Assembly (NCBI GenBank): GCA_947179485.1
Contig: OX359250.1
Location: forward strand, 36,858,783 to 36,922,782
Source of the DNA: Allacma fusca
Taxonomy: Eukaryota; Arthropoda; Collembola; Symphypleona; Sminthuridae
Direction: 5' to 3'
DNA length: 64,000 nt
Both the position numbers and the translations under genes were made by a program. Shown here piece after piece: positions 1-12,584 of this stretch (position 1 is its first letter; the number at the start of each line of letters is the position of its first letter). The notes beneath the pieces are model-generated. The model ran no database searches, had not been told where the DNA came from, and saw only the letters and a program-made list of their open reading frames with translations.

Positions 1-603
1 TGCGTACATACTGTACCGTCGTGATGTTATAAATAAAATTCTGTGAGGAGTACCTATAGATAGTTCCTCACAAGAATTATTTATGTCTACATTTGTACAT
101 ACATATACATATCTATATTATGTATGTATTTATGCATATGGAAGTTGATTACGCGTCTCGAAAACACCGAGAAAAAATATGCTAGTTTGTTACACACAGT
201 AGCTCTACCATTGTGTGCTCAGAATTAGTGAGTGTACATATATGTAGATGGATAATGCAGGAGTGCTTAAGTATCTACTCATACATATTGTAGATGGGGA
301 GATGTAAGTATATCATGTCGTGGAATCCATAGAGTTTGCCAGACCATAAAAGATAAATCTAGTTTTGGAGCAGAAATTATTGATGCATGATTTCTAATGA
401 TTATTGTATTTCTTTCGGTGGATTCATTCCCTCATACTCGACTCCTGCCTCTCCATGTTCTCTTGCTGCACTGGCTCCTTTGTAAGCTCTGCCAGAATAT
501 TTCCCTTGCTCAATGCTCCACGACTAAGGTTTTGAGCCAGGGCTTTTTATTACAAGGTATTTTAGGAATGAGATTTTGAACAAAAAGTAGGAGAGACAAA
601 CTA
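1..603. other. Non-coding spacer
   Basis: AT-rich DNA with many TATGTA/TACATA steps and no tandem array or coding signal that I can defend. The short open frame at 397-579 has no splice or composition support. Confidence 0.5.
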
Positions 604-945
604 CAGTTTAATAAATGTCCCATGTTTATTTAATAGTGATTTCTCAGGAGTTCCTGAGACCTTCCCTGAAACCGTTAGCTCTGTTTAGTCTATTTAATTG
701 CTCTGTCCTTATTGGACATTTTTATAGGGGATTCCCCTGGGACCGGAGATTTTCGTCCCTTGTAAAAATACTCCATTGTAAAAATATTCCGTTAGAAAAA
801 AATCCTTTTCTACTGCAATCAACAAGCAATCCAGTTTTTTTTAAAACACTATTTAAATCCATGAACGGAGCAATAAATGAATGAAGTTCACCTTATAGGG
901 ATAAGTCACCCTTTTGAAATGATCCCATATAGCGAGATTTTACTG
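604..945. mobile_element. Degenerate pogo/Tigger-like MITE (Tc1/mariner superfamily)
   Basis: The right end read on the minus strand is CAGTAAAATCTCGCTATA, which resembles the terminal inverted repeats of pogo/Tigger elements. It is followed directly by a TA that would be one half of the target duplication. On the left, TA followed by CAGTTTAAT at 602-612 is a candidate partner, but only about half of the first 20 bases agree, so the left boundary is uncertain and could lie nearer 680. The interior contains sub-terminal blocks such as TTATTGGACATTTTTATAGG, CTGGGACCGGAG and ATTCCGTTAG that resemble the sub-terminal repeats of this group. At about 340 bp with no transposase frame it would be a non-autonomous, old copy. 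The 89-codon open frame over it (615-884) is not treated as a gene. Confidence 0.45.
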
Positions 946-1112
946 TAGAATCTCCCAGTGCCTTTCAAGAGGAAATTCTTGCATTCCTCATTGAGCCCTG
1001 CCCTGCACATAATGCTCAGGATCTACATATAACTTTGATGAGGGATGTCATCATTCAAGTTTTTGGGATACCTGTGGAATGATTTCATCGAGATACTTGC
1101 ACGTTTGTGTGA

Positions 1113-1135
1113 GTGTGTGTGTGTGTGTGTGTGTG
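1113..1135. repeat. (GT)n microsatellite
   Basis: Uninterrupted GT dinucleotides, about 11 units. Confidence 0.95.
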
Positions 1136-2173
1136 GTTACATTCAAACGTGTAGGAACATTTGAAAACGTTATAATTTCCTATGGAATATGCATATTCTA
1201 CGGGAAGGGTTGTTGCATTGGTAATTATCTGAGGAAAACCTTGCATACATTATATTATATTTATATATGTATATTTATGATTAGCAAGCTTCATACTATA
1301 GGGGAGGAGAAGTGTGCCAGTTGGGATAATTCAAGCGTGTAGAGAGGAGACCGATTGTCAGCAAAGAGACGAGAGAGGTGGGGAAAGCTTCGGCATTGTA
1401 GCCCACAAGCAGAGCACACCAACTACTTCATATGCTGATGCTGTTGACGGAATCTTGTGTGTTGTTGGGTCCGATCAAAATAATGACACTGCTCGTCCAA
1501 CATCAGATCACCTATTAGTGCCAACTCTAACAATAACTTGAATTTTCCTATTGAGATCGCTCTGTTGTTTTGAAATTATTTTAAGTAGGTATTTATGTAT
1601 TTTCTTGCCCATGAGCATTCCTAGTAGTCATCTAGTATATGACGACACATTCCGGATACTCACTGTGTGTTCAAACAGGTACAGACACTACTCTCACATT
1701 GTAAAATGTAACCTAATCACGGAGGTGGATTCAAGTTAGGTTTTGCATAGCAAACGTTACAACAATTTGTGCAGTAACAAATGTTGACACATATATTTAG
1801 AAGTCATCGTATTTATTACTAGACCTTGGGCGAAAAAGTTTAAACTGTATGAAAAAAAAAACGGATTTCACAATATGTATACATATACAATACATATCTA
1901 TACGTATCTATGTTTACTCCACTCACAGATCTGTATCATATCTCTGTGTAGGTACTTTTACAGTAGACTAGATACCATCATGTGAGTGTTACCTGTGTAA
2001 CTTGCATGGATATAGGCACATCATATTTTAGATATGATATGATCCTCTTTGTTCACAGACAATGCTTGCAAAATTTCTACATTCTGTGTAAGACTCTTGC
2101 ACTGGTGCAGTGGGAGAAAAAAAAATAGAAATTAAGGGTATTATTTCTCTCTAAATTACTATTTATGCAGGGC

Positions 2174-2190
<17 letters not shown>
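2174..2190. repeat. (GA)n microsatellite
   Basis: About 8 AG units followed by a CAGAGA-type imperfect continuation to about 2203. Confidence 0.9.
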
Positions 2191-2204
<14 letters not shown>

Positions 2205-4860
2205 CAGGTCTCTGGTGTATGTTTGCATGACAAATAATCCTGTACATATGGGTAATTGGCCGAATACATGGTAATAACAGGAGGGCATGTTCTTTTTCTG
2301 ATAGATTATATGTGTGTCTCAGCCGAAAAGTGGGAAGTAATAATTGGAGCTGGCTCAAGCACCAGTTCAGTTAATTCCTTGTTTTAACATTGTCTTGACT
2401 TCCCAATTGAGATAAGTAACTATGTACAATGTACGTATGTATGTACCTACAAGGCTCGTAGTGCAATACCCGAGTATGAAATTCCAGAGTATTAACCTCG
2501 AGAGTGCATATGTATATGCACTACTCCCCCCAAAAAACTTTCATTGCAGTATGAGGAATGCCTCTCTAATAGTATGTAATCGTCCACCTGTACACATCCT
2601 CAATGGTTGGTTTACTTGCAGGAGGTACTTTAATTTTGCAATCAATAGGAGTCCTATTGATTGGCCAATTTTCCGCGAAATCAAAACCCCATAGTGGGAG
2701 CGATACAGAAAATCCTTAATTGAGTTTTTTCACCTGAGAATCCTCCATCCCTCCACGATTCCCAACTCAATTTCTTGGGATTTACATTTATTTAGCACAG
2801 CTGGCCTGTACTAATATGTCTTGACAGTTATTAAGAAACGTCAGGGGAAGGAAGATTTTTATGGAAATTTCCTCATCGTAGACATCCATTGGAAATTTGT
2901 GAGGATTTTCTCTATTGTTTGTTGATGATTTGAATATTTTCGGGGAATTTTGTACCTTTTGCAAAAAAGAAAAATTTTTTTTTTTTGCAGGACGGTGTCA
3001 CTCAAAGTAAATACAGTTATGTCACTTCTTGTGATATGTTTACATGTGCAAGCATTCACGAGAAGCGTCCACATGCAATCGATTTCATCGTGAATGCCCA
3101 TTGGAACCAATGACTACTGATGAAGGTTTTGTACTGCTAATGAACAAGGTAAATAAAATATCGATGCAGACACGAAAGGCTTCATGTAACCCAAACTTAT
3201 GGTTAGTGCATGCATCCTGATAGTTCAGGTTCCCAGTCGACACTAACAATAACGTACAGGACTATATAAGTATATACATGTGTGAGTAAATACTTTTAAC
3301 AGCCTCTTCACGACCAACATATGTCTGTCTGTATGTAAGGTATACTTATCTTTAGTAATTATATATGTACATACATTCAAATCATGGAGTACAAGTATCT
3401 ACACATACACACACACTAATCAAGGGATGTTTTTTTTTTGCAAATAGGTGTATGTACCTATGTATTATAGGATGGGAATTGGGAGTCCAGGGGGTTCATA
3501 AATATGTGAGCGACATATAGACAAACCTTGTTGAGTGGAAGTTTGGTTTGGAAACCATGAGGGAGTAGTTCAAGTTAAATCATGTCGGGCATCTTATGGT
3601 TTTTTTTTTGTTTTTTTTTTTGAAACAATAGAGTAGCTCCTGTTGTCACGCCTAAAATGTACGGGAATGTGAATGTATTTTTAGTAATTTTCCTGACAAA
3701 TCTTTATCGCTGCGTCATCTCAAGTCGTCAGCGTCTCTGGTTGATATGATTGTGAAATATCCGTCGACGGCTTTCTGTAATCTGAAAAATGCGGACGATT
3801 TAGCCATGAGATGAAAGTTCCCCATGTTTGTCTCTCATCTTCTCTGCCCATGGAAATGAAATGCCCCTGAGAGAAATAAAAAAAAATATATTATGGGGTT
3901 TTTCTCTCAAATTTTATTTCTGCTCATCATCCCGCCACACTATAGGAGTATTCTTCCATCATCCAGAATTCTTTCTCTCATAAGCCCTCATCCCATCATC
4001 CCTGTATCCCTCATCTTCTGAGAACTATTGAACCGTCCGGGTGTCACTGGATAGATAGAATAATTTATTTAAGCATGCCTACACTCTCAAAACTAAGCGT
4101 GTCAACTTGGGCATTCCAAAAGGTATGTACGCTCCTTCCAGTCCCACATAGACAAACTCTATGGATAATAAAAAAAAACTACATGGAATGAATTGCCATA
4201 ATCCTTCCTCACACAACTTGTGGAGTTATTTACTGAGCGTACACATGGGTATGTGAATATACATATATAGAGTGAAATCACTTAGGCGGAAAATACGTAA
4301 GGAAATTTCTGGTAATTTCTCATGTCATTGTCTTCCATATACATGTATTTAATTAGGATCAACCGTATATGTTGTCATGGGTCCGTTACTTGTAACTACT
4401 ACTAATTTGGGTGCCAGGTATGGAAAGGGCTGCTTCTCTGAATTATACAGTATTAAATTAAAGAGTGTACTTACTATAGGCAAAAGGGGGAAAAAACTTG
4501 TATTTTTTTGATTTTTTTGATTTTTTTTTTGCGAGAGACTTGTAAAATTTACAGGGGTTATACACCGACGGGCTGAAAATCAATTGCTATGCTTTAAACT
4601 GGAGGAATGTGTGAAGGAAAACAGATCAATAGTCACCCGTTGTCACTGGCTTCAATTCCATTGATACGGGCGGTGCTATAGGGCAATGCTTCCAGATAGG
4701 CAGGTCAAAGTTAAGCTGTCTTGATTGATGGTAACTAGTCCCGGAGTGGATTGGACATTATGAAAATGTCCTAAAATGTACTAAGTGGATGGTAAGGCTA
4801 GAGTTGAGTTACCCGTATGTACATGAGTATGTACTGTAGATACTCCATATATGTAGGTAT

Positions 4861-4944
4861 GTATGTATGGTATGTATGTAATTATGTATGGTATGTATGT
4901 AATTATGTATGTATGGTATGTATGTAATTATGTATGTATGTAAT
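4861..4944. repeat. About 21-bp minisatellite built from TATG units
   Basis: A unit close to GTATGGTATGTATGTAATTA recurs three times, the last copy lengthened by one extra GTAT. It is a higher-order repeat made from a TATG tetranucleotide array. Confidence 0.85.
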
Positions 4945-5677
4945 ACTACAGCTCCTCTCCCAACCCGCACCCTCCTTCCTTTACATTCCCATGAATTAGT
5001 GGACATTTTTGGGGATTTCCTGATTCCAAAAGGTATCCAATACTTCTGTGGGCTCGAAGAATTTCGGAAAGACGCTCATTCTTCTGACATTTGGACATTC
5101 TCAGGCTCTGTATTATTACGACTGTGTAGTGTTAGGCTGGGCTATCAGAATCCCTTTGTGAGCTGGTACTTATATTGGCCGTACAATAGGATGGAAAAGG
5201 TGTCTGTAGCCCCCATGAGGAATGGCCAGTGTTCCATTGGAAAGTACTTATGACTCACAATCAAGTATTGGGCTAAACATCTCTCCCTGATACAAGGAGC
5301 TTATAGACATTGACCAGGAGAGCTGGCTGAACAATGAAATGCAATTTGGGAGATGACTACGATCCATTAGTGCGAGCACTTGATTTTTGACTGGAGCAAA
5401 TGATGATGTTAAATGTAATTTAATTATAGCTTCCCAGTCACGTTTATGAGGGTTGACAATGGGACTGACAACTTTATATGGGATATTTGACTACGGGCAC
5501 ATATGAGGAAGCCCACCTTTGCTCTGACTTCTTGTTCAGTTCATGTAAACAAAAGCATTGGGGAAGAATGTAGTGGGACTACCAGGATGGCTACTACAAC
5601 TACATACACAGACACACACACTATACTGCACTTGATTATTCCTCTGTTGTAATTTGCAACACCCTTGTTACTTACTG

Positions 5678-5699
5678 CGACGACGACGACGACGACGAC
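5678..5699. repeat. (CGA)n trinucleotide repeat
   Basis: About 7 CGA units, running into ACTACCACTACT. Confidence 0.95.
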
Positions 5700-6062
5700 T
5701 ACTACCACTACTCCATGCCAAGCAGTCTGTCCGTCCAACAACAAGACCAACAAGGAGTAATGACAGGAACATGAGTGTGTGATGGTAGGGGAGTATGTTT
5801 TTACTTCCTATGAAGTGAAAGCAATCAAAATGATTCAGCAAAACTTAATGAAGACTTTCACTAATCGTAAGCGAGGAGTGAGTTTATAATTGATAAATCG
5901 ATTTATACATTTACGACTCAACGAAAATTGTTTTAATTACTCCGTTAGCTCTCTCCTTCACTCTCTTTCTCTCTCGTGTGACTCGTCTCCCTGAACAAAT
6001 GTCAACCTTGGATGTGCATATGTCTACCTTCTGCATATATTAGATATATGTACTGACAACAA

Positions 6063-6065
<3 letters not shown>

Positions 6066-6096
<31 letters not shown>
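6066..6096. repeat. (CT)n microsatellite
   Basis: Pure CT run of about 15 units. Confidence 0.97.
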
Positions 6097-6098
<2 letters not shown>

Positions 6099-6970
6099 GG
6101 CAGTTCCGTCTGGAAGAAAAATCAATTTTCCTCTATGAAATATCCATAGAGGAGGAAACCCCTCTTCATTATTACCGTTTCGCAGGAAACGTTGACCGTA
6201 TGAACTTGAAATTACCTTCAGTATATTAACTCATGTCTTCTCTCCTACCCGGTACCTACTATATGTATATTTAAATATATATGTTTGAAGTTGTAAGTGC
6301 TCCCGGGAAAAGTCACCCCATCCTTCTGGCAAACAACGGCTTATCATTAATGACGATGCGACTGAAATGCCCTCCTCAGACACGCCTGTACCTCTTCGGG
6401 ATTGTTAGAATTATTGGAGAGGATTGCTCAAGAACCCGGGATTTAGTTGGGTGTTGAATTTGTGTATGTACCTGCAAAGGTGATCCTGTAGATACCTATG
6501 TATATATACTTAGGCCATGTTATTTTTTTTTGGAGTCCCTGGTCATTGAATTGGCAGTCGCCTCCGGCCCTCTTCATAATAGCTATTATCCTCTCTTTAA
6601 TGAAAAAAAAAAGCCTTTCCATGACTTGCTCCTGAAGTGTGAGTATTTGCAATGCAATGGATAATTTGCTGGACTGTGTGGTTAAATGTCTTCACACACT
6701 AATCACGCGAGTAATTATGGGCACGTGAAAATTATTTTATGCTCGACTCAATTATTTTGACTTGTACGATGAATTAAATATGACCAGGCCGTTGTTGTAG
6801 TGCAGTTGCTCATATGAGCCATGCATATGCACGCAGGGCTTTAAATGTCCGTCGTTGAGGTGCGTGTAAATCAGGAGGAAACGTGCCTTTAGATAGTTCT
6901 CACAAACGCCTCGAGCTTTTATTTAAAGAATCCTACTACAACTACTACACACACACTCACTCACTCTACT

Positions 6971-6996
6971 CACACACACACACACACACACACACA
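6971..6996. repeat. (CA)n microsatellite
   Basis: Pure CA run of 13 units, preceded by looser CACTCACT repeats. Confidence 0.97.
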
Positions 6997-7262
6997 TTGA
7001 GCCCATACTATGTATGGAGGAAGTACTGTATATAGATATATCTATACAAGAGACTCCGTCAGCTTTGCACAATATTACTGCTACTCCTCACCCAAACTAT
7101 CCTGTACAATGGCTTAACAGTGCGTAAGACAGAATAGTCAAGTGAGGCCATGGTTACCATTTTGCCTTGTTTGACTGCTTACTTTTTGGATGGCAGATGC
7201 TCCTTCAGGCTGATGTGATGACTGAGAGGGCCTGAAGCAGGAGCTACACATGTACATATGTG

Positions 7263-7264
<2 letters not shown>

Positions 7265-7293
<29 letters not shown>
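7265..7293. repeat. (CT)n microsatellite
   Basis: Pure TC run of about 14 units. Confidence 0.97.
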
Positions 7294-7296
<3 letters not shown>

Positions 7297-8107
7297 CATG
7301 TATGACTTTTAGATTGTGAAAGAGTTTTTAGTGTGGTTACAATTGGGCTTCCTCCCACAAGCATGGGAGTCAATGGAGGAAAAGGAATAATTCTACTATT
7401 TAGTTCCTCTCCTTATAGTGAGTGCTTCCCTGTATGTCCCAGAACATTGTAGAGGTAGGAGTTGTAGTAGTAAGTAGTCTCGTAGTAGTAGTTGTTGTTG
7501 TAAGTATACAAGTAGTGTTCTATTCTCGAACCTCGACATTGTAGTAATATTTATAGGAAGCTGCCAAGTGGATAGGTACTTCCAGTACCTTAATTCCTAT
7601 CTCCTGCCACTGCCACTGCACCGTCTCTCCAGAAGTGGTAATAATGCAAGAGGTTAAAATGCATAGTATAATGCGTGATCTATAATGAATAATTTCCTAG
7701 ATTGGCAAAAGACAGTCGTTCATGTGGTAACTAGCGTTATGGCTGGCCAGGCTCCTATAAGTCATACATTTTAGCTCCTCATATGCTTCTTGGAGCATCA
7801 TATGATACAGTCCATGTATATATATACACACACACACACATACACACACAAATGCATACTCTCCATTAATTTCGGTCGGAGAATCCCCCACCTTCAAGAC
7901 TCCTTTAGTCCGTATATATAACAACAAGTTGTACTCTCCTGAAGTATAATAATAAGTAACTGCATTTAAGACAAGGAAGAATACCCAAAGGAATATATGC
8001 AGTCAAGCTGAGGCTTTTCTGTATGTGTGAGTATGAGTGTGAGGTGTGCGTATTTATGAAGGCAGAAAATAGTAGGAAGGTTAGACAAGTTTTTCTCTTA
8101 TGTTCTC

Positions 8108-8108
8108 G

Positions 8109-8164
<56 letters not shown>
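8108..8164. repeat. (CT)n microsatellite, once interrupted
   Basis: About 28 CT units with a single TG interruption near 8131. Confidence 0.97.
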
Positions 8165-8166
<2 letters not shown>

Positions 8167-9040
8167 TCCACTCTTATAGTGTATGTTCTGTGGGGCTGCG
8201 TTATCAGTGAGCAGTGAGAAGTCGCTCGTCCTCTCTGTATCATAACACATGGATGTGCATGTTTAAAACTCTGTGAAAAATACTTAGAAGTTGCGTATAC
8301 AACAGAGAGTCTCTCTCTCTCTCACTCTCCACACTCTAACCAGTACACTCGAGGGTTCTCCTAGACTGTAGCATGTGATGTGGTAGTTGGCTTACCTTTC
8401 CAGTACGCTGCTAGATTCCATCGAAGAAGGATCTCTCTCCACGCCATGAGTCAGTTGTTCATACACGTTTTTCCTACTTTTTTCATGGTACTCTGCACCG
8501 ACTTGTTTATATCTTTCTCATTCTCTCTTGTACGCTCTGCGGGTAAAAACTAACTATAGCACTAAACGTGTAACTCTTCTTCATCACTCGAATATCCATC
8601 AAGTTTTTTTTTTGTTCAAGGGATTTGTTCTTTCAAAACTACGCAAGTCAAATTTCTATTTAAAAAATAATTTAGTAAGAAAAACAAAATTAAAATAAAA
8701 TAAATACATTTCAAAATAACAATTTCACCTGACACATTTATAAATGTTACCATCAAATTCTTCGCCGGGAATTTCAAGTGTATTACAAAATTCCAATTGA
8801 ATCTTCCTGTGAGAAGCCTGCTATGTGAGGGGAATTGATCCATAGTAAATTATTTTGTTGAAATTTTGTCACAATACCAAATCACACCCAAAGTTACTCA
8901 AATTGTTGTGTATGACTCAGTTAACGAGTAAAAAGATTTGCTCAAATCGTTCAGGAATGTGACCTCATTTGACGCGGACCCTCATAACGAATTTAATTGG
9001 AAGCAAAAAGAGGAGAGGGTGAGTGAAGGTGTGTATGTGT

Positions 9041-9051
9041 GAGAGAGAGAG

Positions 9052-9088
<37 letters not shown>
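9041..9088. repeat. (GA)n microsatellite
   Basis: GA repeats with a GAAAGAAA interruption near 9051-9058. One of the minority of GA-oriented arrays. Confidence 0.95.
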
Positions 9089-9090
<2 letters not shown>

Positions 9091-9727
9091 CAGAGGGAAG
9101 AAACGATGGAATGTTATTAAATCCATCGGTTCAACAATTTGATTTGATTAAATGTAATCCGAAATACGTTTCAATAGTAATTTGTCCATCTCAAGTCAGA
9201 TCCGTGCCACTACCGGTAGATTTCCTCCTCTCCTCAACCAAACATGTGTGAGGGGATGAACGTTTGAGAAAACGTGTGCGGGACAGAGGAAACGTATTTT
9301 TTAGTGAGACGTCTTTTCATCTCTTGTGCTCTGAACACTTCTACAAAACTACTATCTACTTACTTACTATACGGTGGACCTGAGAGAGTACAGTTCCCAA
9401 AGGGAAGATCAAGGACTCACGATATTTGGCACATGTAATCATACGAACTTACTTGCTTGCTGGCTTGCTTTTTGGATGCCCACTTGCAACAAAAGTTTGC
9501 ATCACTTTCTACATAATTGATAGCCAATGTAGCAATCCGTACGTGTCATTGCCATTATACTTCAAAACGTTCTCAACTTAATTTTTCGAATGTATGACTG
9601 CCCAATATTTTTTTTATAAATCGCTAATCGAGTGAACGGTTCTCCACAGTCAACAGTGTGTCAGGGGTATTGGACTTCACAATATACTTCCTATCATTCA
9701 AAGTTTGGAGGGGAAGATTTCCAGTTG

Positions 9728-9750
9728 TTATTATTATTATTATTATTATT
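9728..9750. repeat. (TTA)n repeat followed by a T-run
   Basis: About 7-8 TTA units and then CTTC and an 11-T run. Confidence 0.93.
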
Positions 9751-10486
9751 CTTCTTTTTTTTTTTACTTCGGAAGAAATTTTTAAAGCCTAACTCTAAAT
9801 TCAAATAAACATTTCAATTCCTACCCCCCTCTCTCTCTAAGTGTGAATAAAAATTATTGAGGGACGTATTTTTGCCCATTACTTGGGTAAGGGACCTTGT
9901 GAGATACTTTGACATAAAGGGCATAAGTGTGAAAACTGTGAATGAATTAATAGATATATATATAATTAGTTATATATACTGTCACAAGTGAATAAGTACC
10001 TATGTATTATCTCCAAGAAGTCTACACGTCCCCGACTTACTAGAGACGACAATTCCAGCATCCCACATTCAATTAAGTAACTTTCTTTCGAAAATATCAT
10101 ACAAAGTGGAAAACTAATTTAGAGAAGCCTTCAGAACCTTCCTTCAAACTTGTAAGTCCAATAATGTGCCACAGAAGCCATTGCCTTTCAAATACTTATG
10201 ATTATTTATTAAGTGATTATATATACATGGTGTAGTAATGAGGGAGTACACAGGTTTGACACTCTCTCACGTCTCTCCAATAACTCCCTTGACAAAAACT
10301 GTAGGAACGCATTACTACTGTAAGCAATCATAAGAATAATAATAACAGGTAACAAGTCATTTACTCATATTTACTCCTAATGAGATTTTAAAAGTGGGCA
10401 ACAATCGGAACATTTCCCAATTATAAATAGGGGGAAGGAATGGAACATTCAAGGAAAATTTTATCCTCATATGATAATGCGTCTCT

Positions 10487-10489
<3 letters not shown>

Positions 10490-10522
<33 letters not shown>
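10490..10522. repeat. (CT)n microsatellite
   Basis: Pure TC run of about 16 units. Confidence 0.97.
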
Positions 10523-10525
<3 letters not shown>

Positions 10526-10996
10526 ACCATTTGTAATTCTGGAATGATGGCTACCATAGATTTGTGTAGGAGAAGGATCTCTCAACCCTTGTTCCACCCA
10601 TTTCTTCAAATTTGCCCAGACTTTAGCCCAGTTTTTGCCCAGTCGGGGAATGTTTTCCGGGTAATTCTAAATTGAAGTACATATTTTCCATCTACAATGG
10701 TCGTAATAGCAGAAAGGCCTCCGACTCTCTTGTAAAAGCGCATCTGCCAATAATTCCGTCTAATAGTAGGAAATCCTTTTTGGGGGGCTTGGACGTTCCA
10801 GCGTATATTAGGAGGAAATTTCCTAGGACTGTGTACTATATACTAGAAATAATAAAGTTCACATGGATGGTTCTCGGCCTCAGTACGGTAATATTCTGGA
10901 AAGGGAGATATAAGTACTAATGATAGAATAACAGAGTTAGTAATAATAAATCCACCGCATAATTCTGAACTACGAATCTCCATCTCGAGCTCATTA

Positions 10997-11041
10997 CTCT
11001 CTCTCTCTCTCTCCCTCTCTCTGTCTCTCTCTCTGTCTCTC

Positions 11042-11098
<57 letters not shown>
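10997..11098. repeat. Compound (CT)n-(CA)n microsatellite
   Basis: CT repeats with periodic CTGT interruptions to 11074, then 12 pure CA units from 11075 to 11098. The switch is abrupt. Confidence 0.96.
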
Positions 11099-11869
11099 TA
11101 CATACGCAGAATTTCATAAGCTCATAATATTTGTGTATTTTCCCTACACCAGGACACAGGCCAGCCACTAATGGAAACAATTAGAATTATTTCGATTTAA
11201 TTACCGCCGGTTCAAGCATTTTGCGGAAATAGGCTGCCTTCGTCCTTACGAAATTGTTTGATGGGTTTATGATAAAAATTCTCTCTCCTTCTCTCTCCCT
11301 CTCTTGTGAGGGTATTATTTTTGGTAATTTATTACGTAGTGAGGACTAAATACCTCCAGTGATTCTATTCATGAGCTGTCTTCTATGAACTCTGGAGCTC
11401 CCACAAAAAACTGGGTTTGTATACTTATATGTAGTACTGACATTTCGATTGAGTCTCTTTTTCTCAGGGACTGTCATCATCTATATACATATATGTCCTA
11501 ATGTCCCCGTATTTTTAATGGAGACAAAAGTTTTTCTAGGAAAGCGAGGGAGTCTCTCTCCTCTGTTTTGTGTCTATTGGTGGGTGTCGTACACTGGGAC
11601 TAGTGTAACTACAAAATATTGTTTTTTTTTCTATTTCCCTCACAGATATGGTACATTATTGATACTGAAGCAGTATGAAAAATATAAAGAGGTGGAATGG
11701 ACACAATCACACGAATGCGAACCTTAGAACCAGCTCGTAATGCCATGTGAAGATGATTCCTGCAACTGGTGAGTTTTTTGTTGAAAATGCAAGCCAGAAG
11801 TACAAAATGGCATTTCCTTTGACAGAGTGTGTGAAAAAAGTGTGTTCAGTAAGGCGTCCATTGGACAGT

Positions 11870-12584
11870 ATTTAAAAAAAAAAGAGGAACAAGAAAAAAA
11901 AAGGAAGCCAGAAAAAAAGGGAGGAATCTTATTGAAATCAATCAGGAAAAAATAACGAAATGTCGTCACTACTGCTAAATTGTCCACCAAAGACGAAAGC
12001 TGCCGTAGTTCACGTTTCTCCACTCCCATTATTACAAGACATTGTGAACTTGTCGAGAAAAGTCAAAGCCAATCATCCCGAGAACACCCAAGCTGCTCCA
12101 CGAAGCAATAATACAATACTGATAGGGTTGGACTCCAGGCAGCGAACTAAGAGAGAAGAAGAAGAATAAAATATCAACTTTTTATACAATATGCTTTATA
12201 TAACTCACGTATTGCGTATATAGAGCTCAGAGAAAAACAAATTCAAGAGAAGCAAAATTTACGCAAAAAAAAAAAAAAGAAACTAAAGAAAATTCAACCA
12301 AAACTTCTTGGAGGTGACAGAGAAAAAAACAAACTTTTAAATAGAACAAGAAATTGTGAGACAGAGGAAGGGCAGAATTACACCCGGAAATTTCGTGGAG
12401 GAAATTGAGTGTGTAGTTGTCTTGCCATATACTTAATTATCTATATATGTAAATATATCCTGAGGAGGTCCCATTCCTACCTGGAGATTTTCAAACGGCT
12501 ATAAATAATATATAGTTACACAAAAAAATAATAATAATATATATATAACTATATCCCTTCAATTATTAAAAAAAAGAAAATTGA
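11870..12584 (+). promoter_or_regulatory. Probable 5' UTR/leader of the split gene, strongly purine-rich
   Basis: Across this stretch the + strand becomes A/G-rich (for example near 11872-11960, 12150-12175 and 12230-12400), the opposite of the T/C-rich spacer and introns elsewhere in the window. Such purine loading is typical of mature RNA, and the stretch runs directly up to the first coding exon, so I infer it is exonic leader. A small open frame (11960-12169) could act as an upstream ORF or be accidental. A TATAAA at 11683-11688 lies 26 bp before a TCACA at 11707; this could be a core promoter but is unproven. No transcript data can be seen here. Confidence 0.35.

Larger units (their letters stand above)
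946..4852. other. Non-coding spacer with short simple repeats
   Basis: Contains a (GT)11 tract at 1113-1135, a (GA)8 tract at 2174-2190, several T-runs (for example near 2972, 3430, 3601-3622 and 4522) and TACATA-rich DNA. Open frames here are short and show no splice-site or composition support. Confidence 0.5.
4945..11690. other. Upstream or intergenic non-coding region, microsatellite-rich
   Basis: Holds (CT), (GA), (CA), (CGA) and (TTA) arrays (listed separately), an A/T-rich island at about 8620-8830 and otherwise anonymous DNA. The longest non-repetitive open frames, such as 4909-5253 (+), are within the length expected by chance at this base composition. Confidence 0.5.

Noticed and set aside
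4909-5253. 114-codon + strand frame with protein-like tail
   Set aside because: It begins inside the TATG minisatellite, has no splice or promoter support, and its length is compatible with chance.
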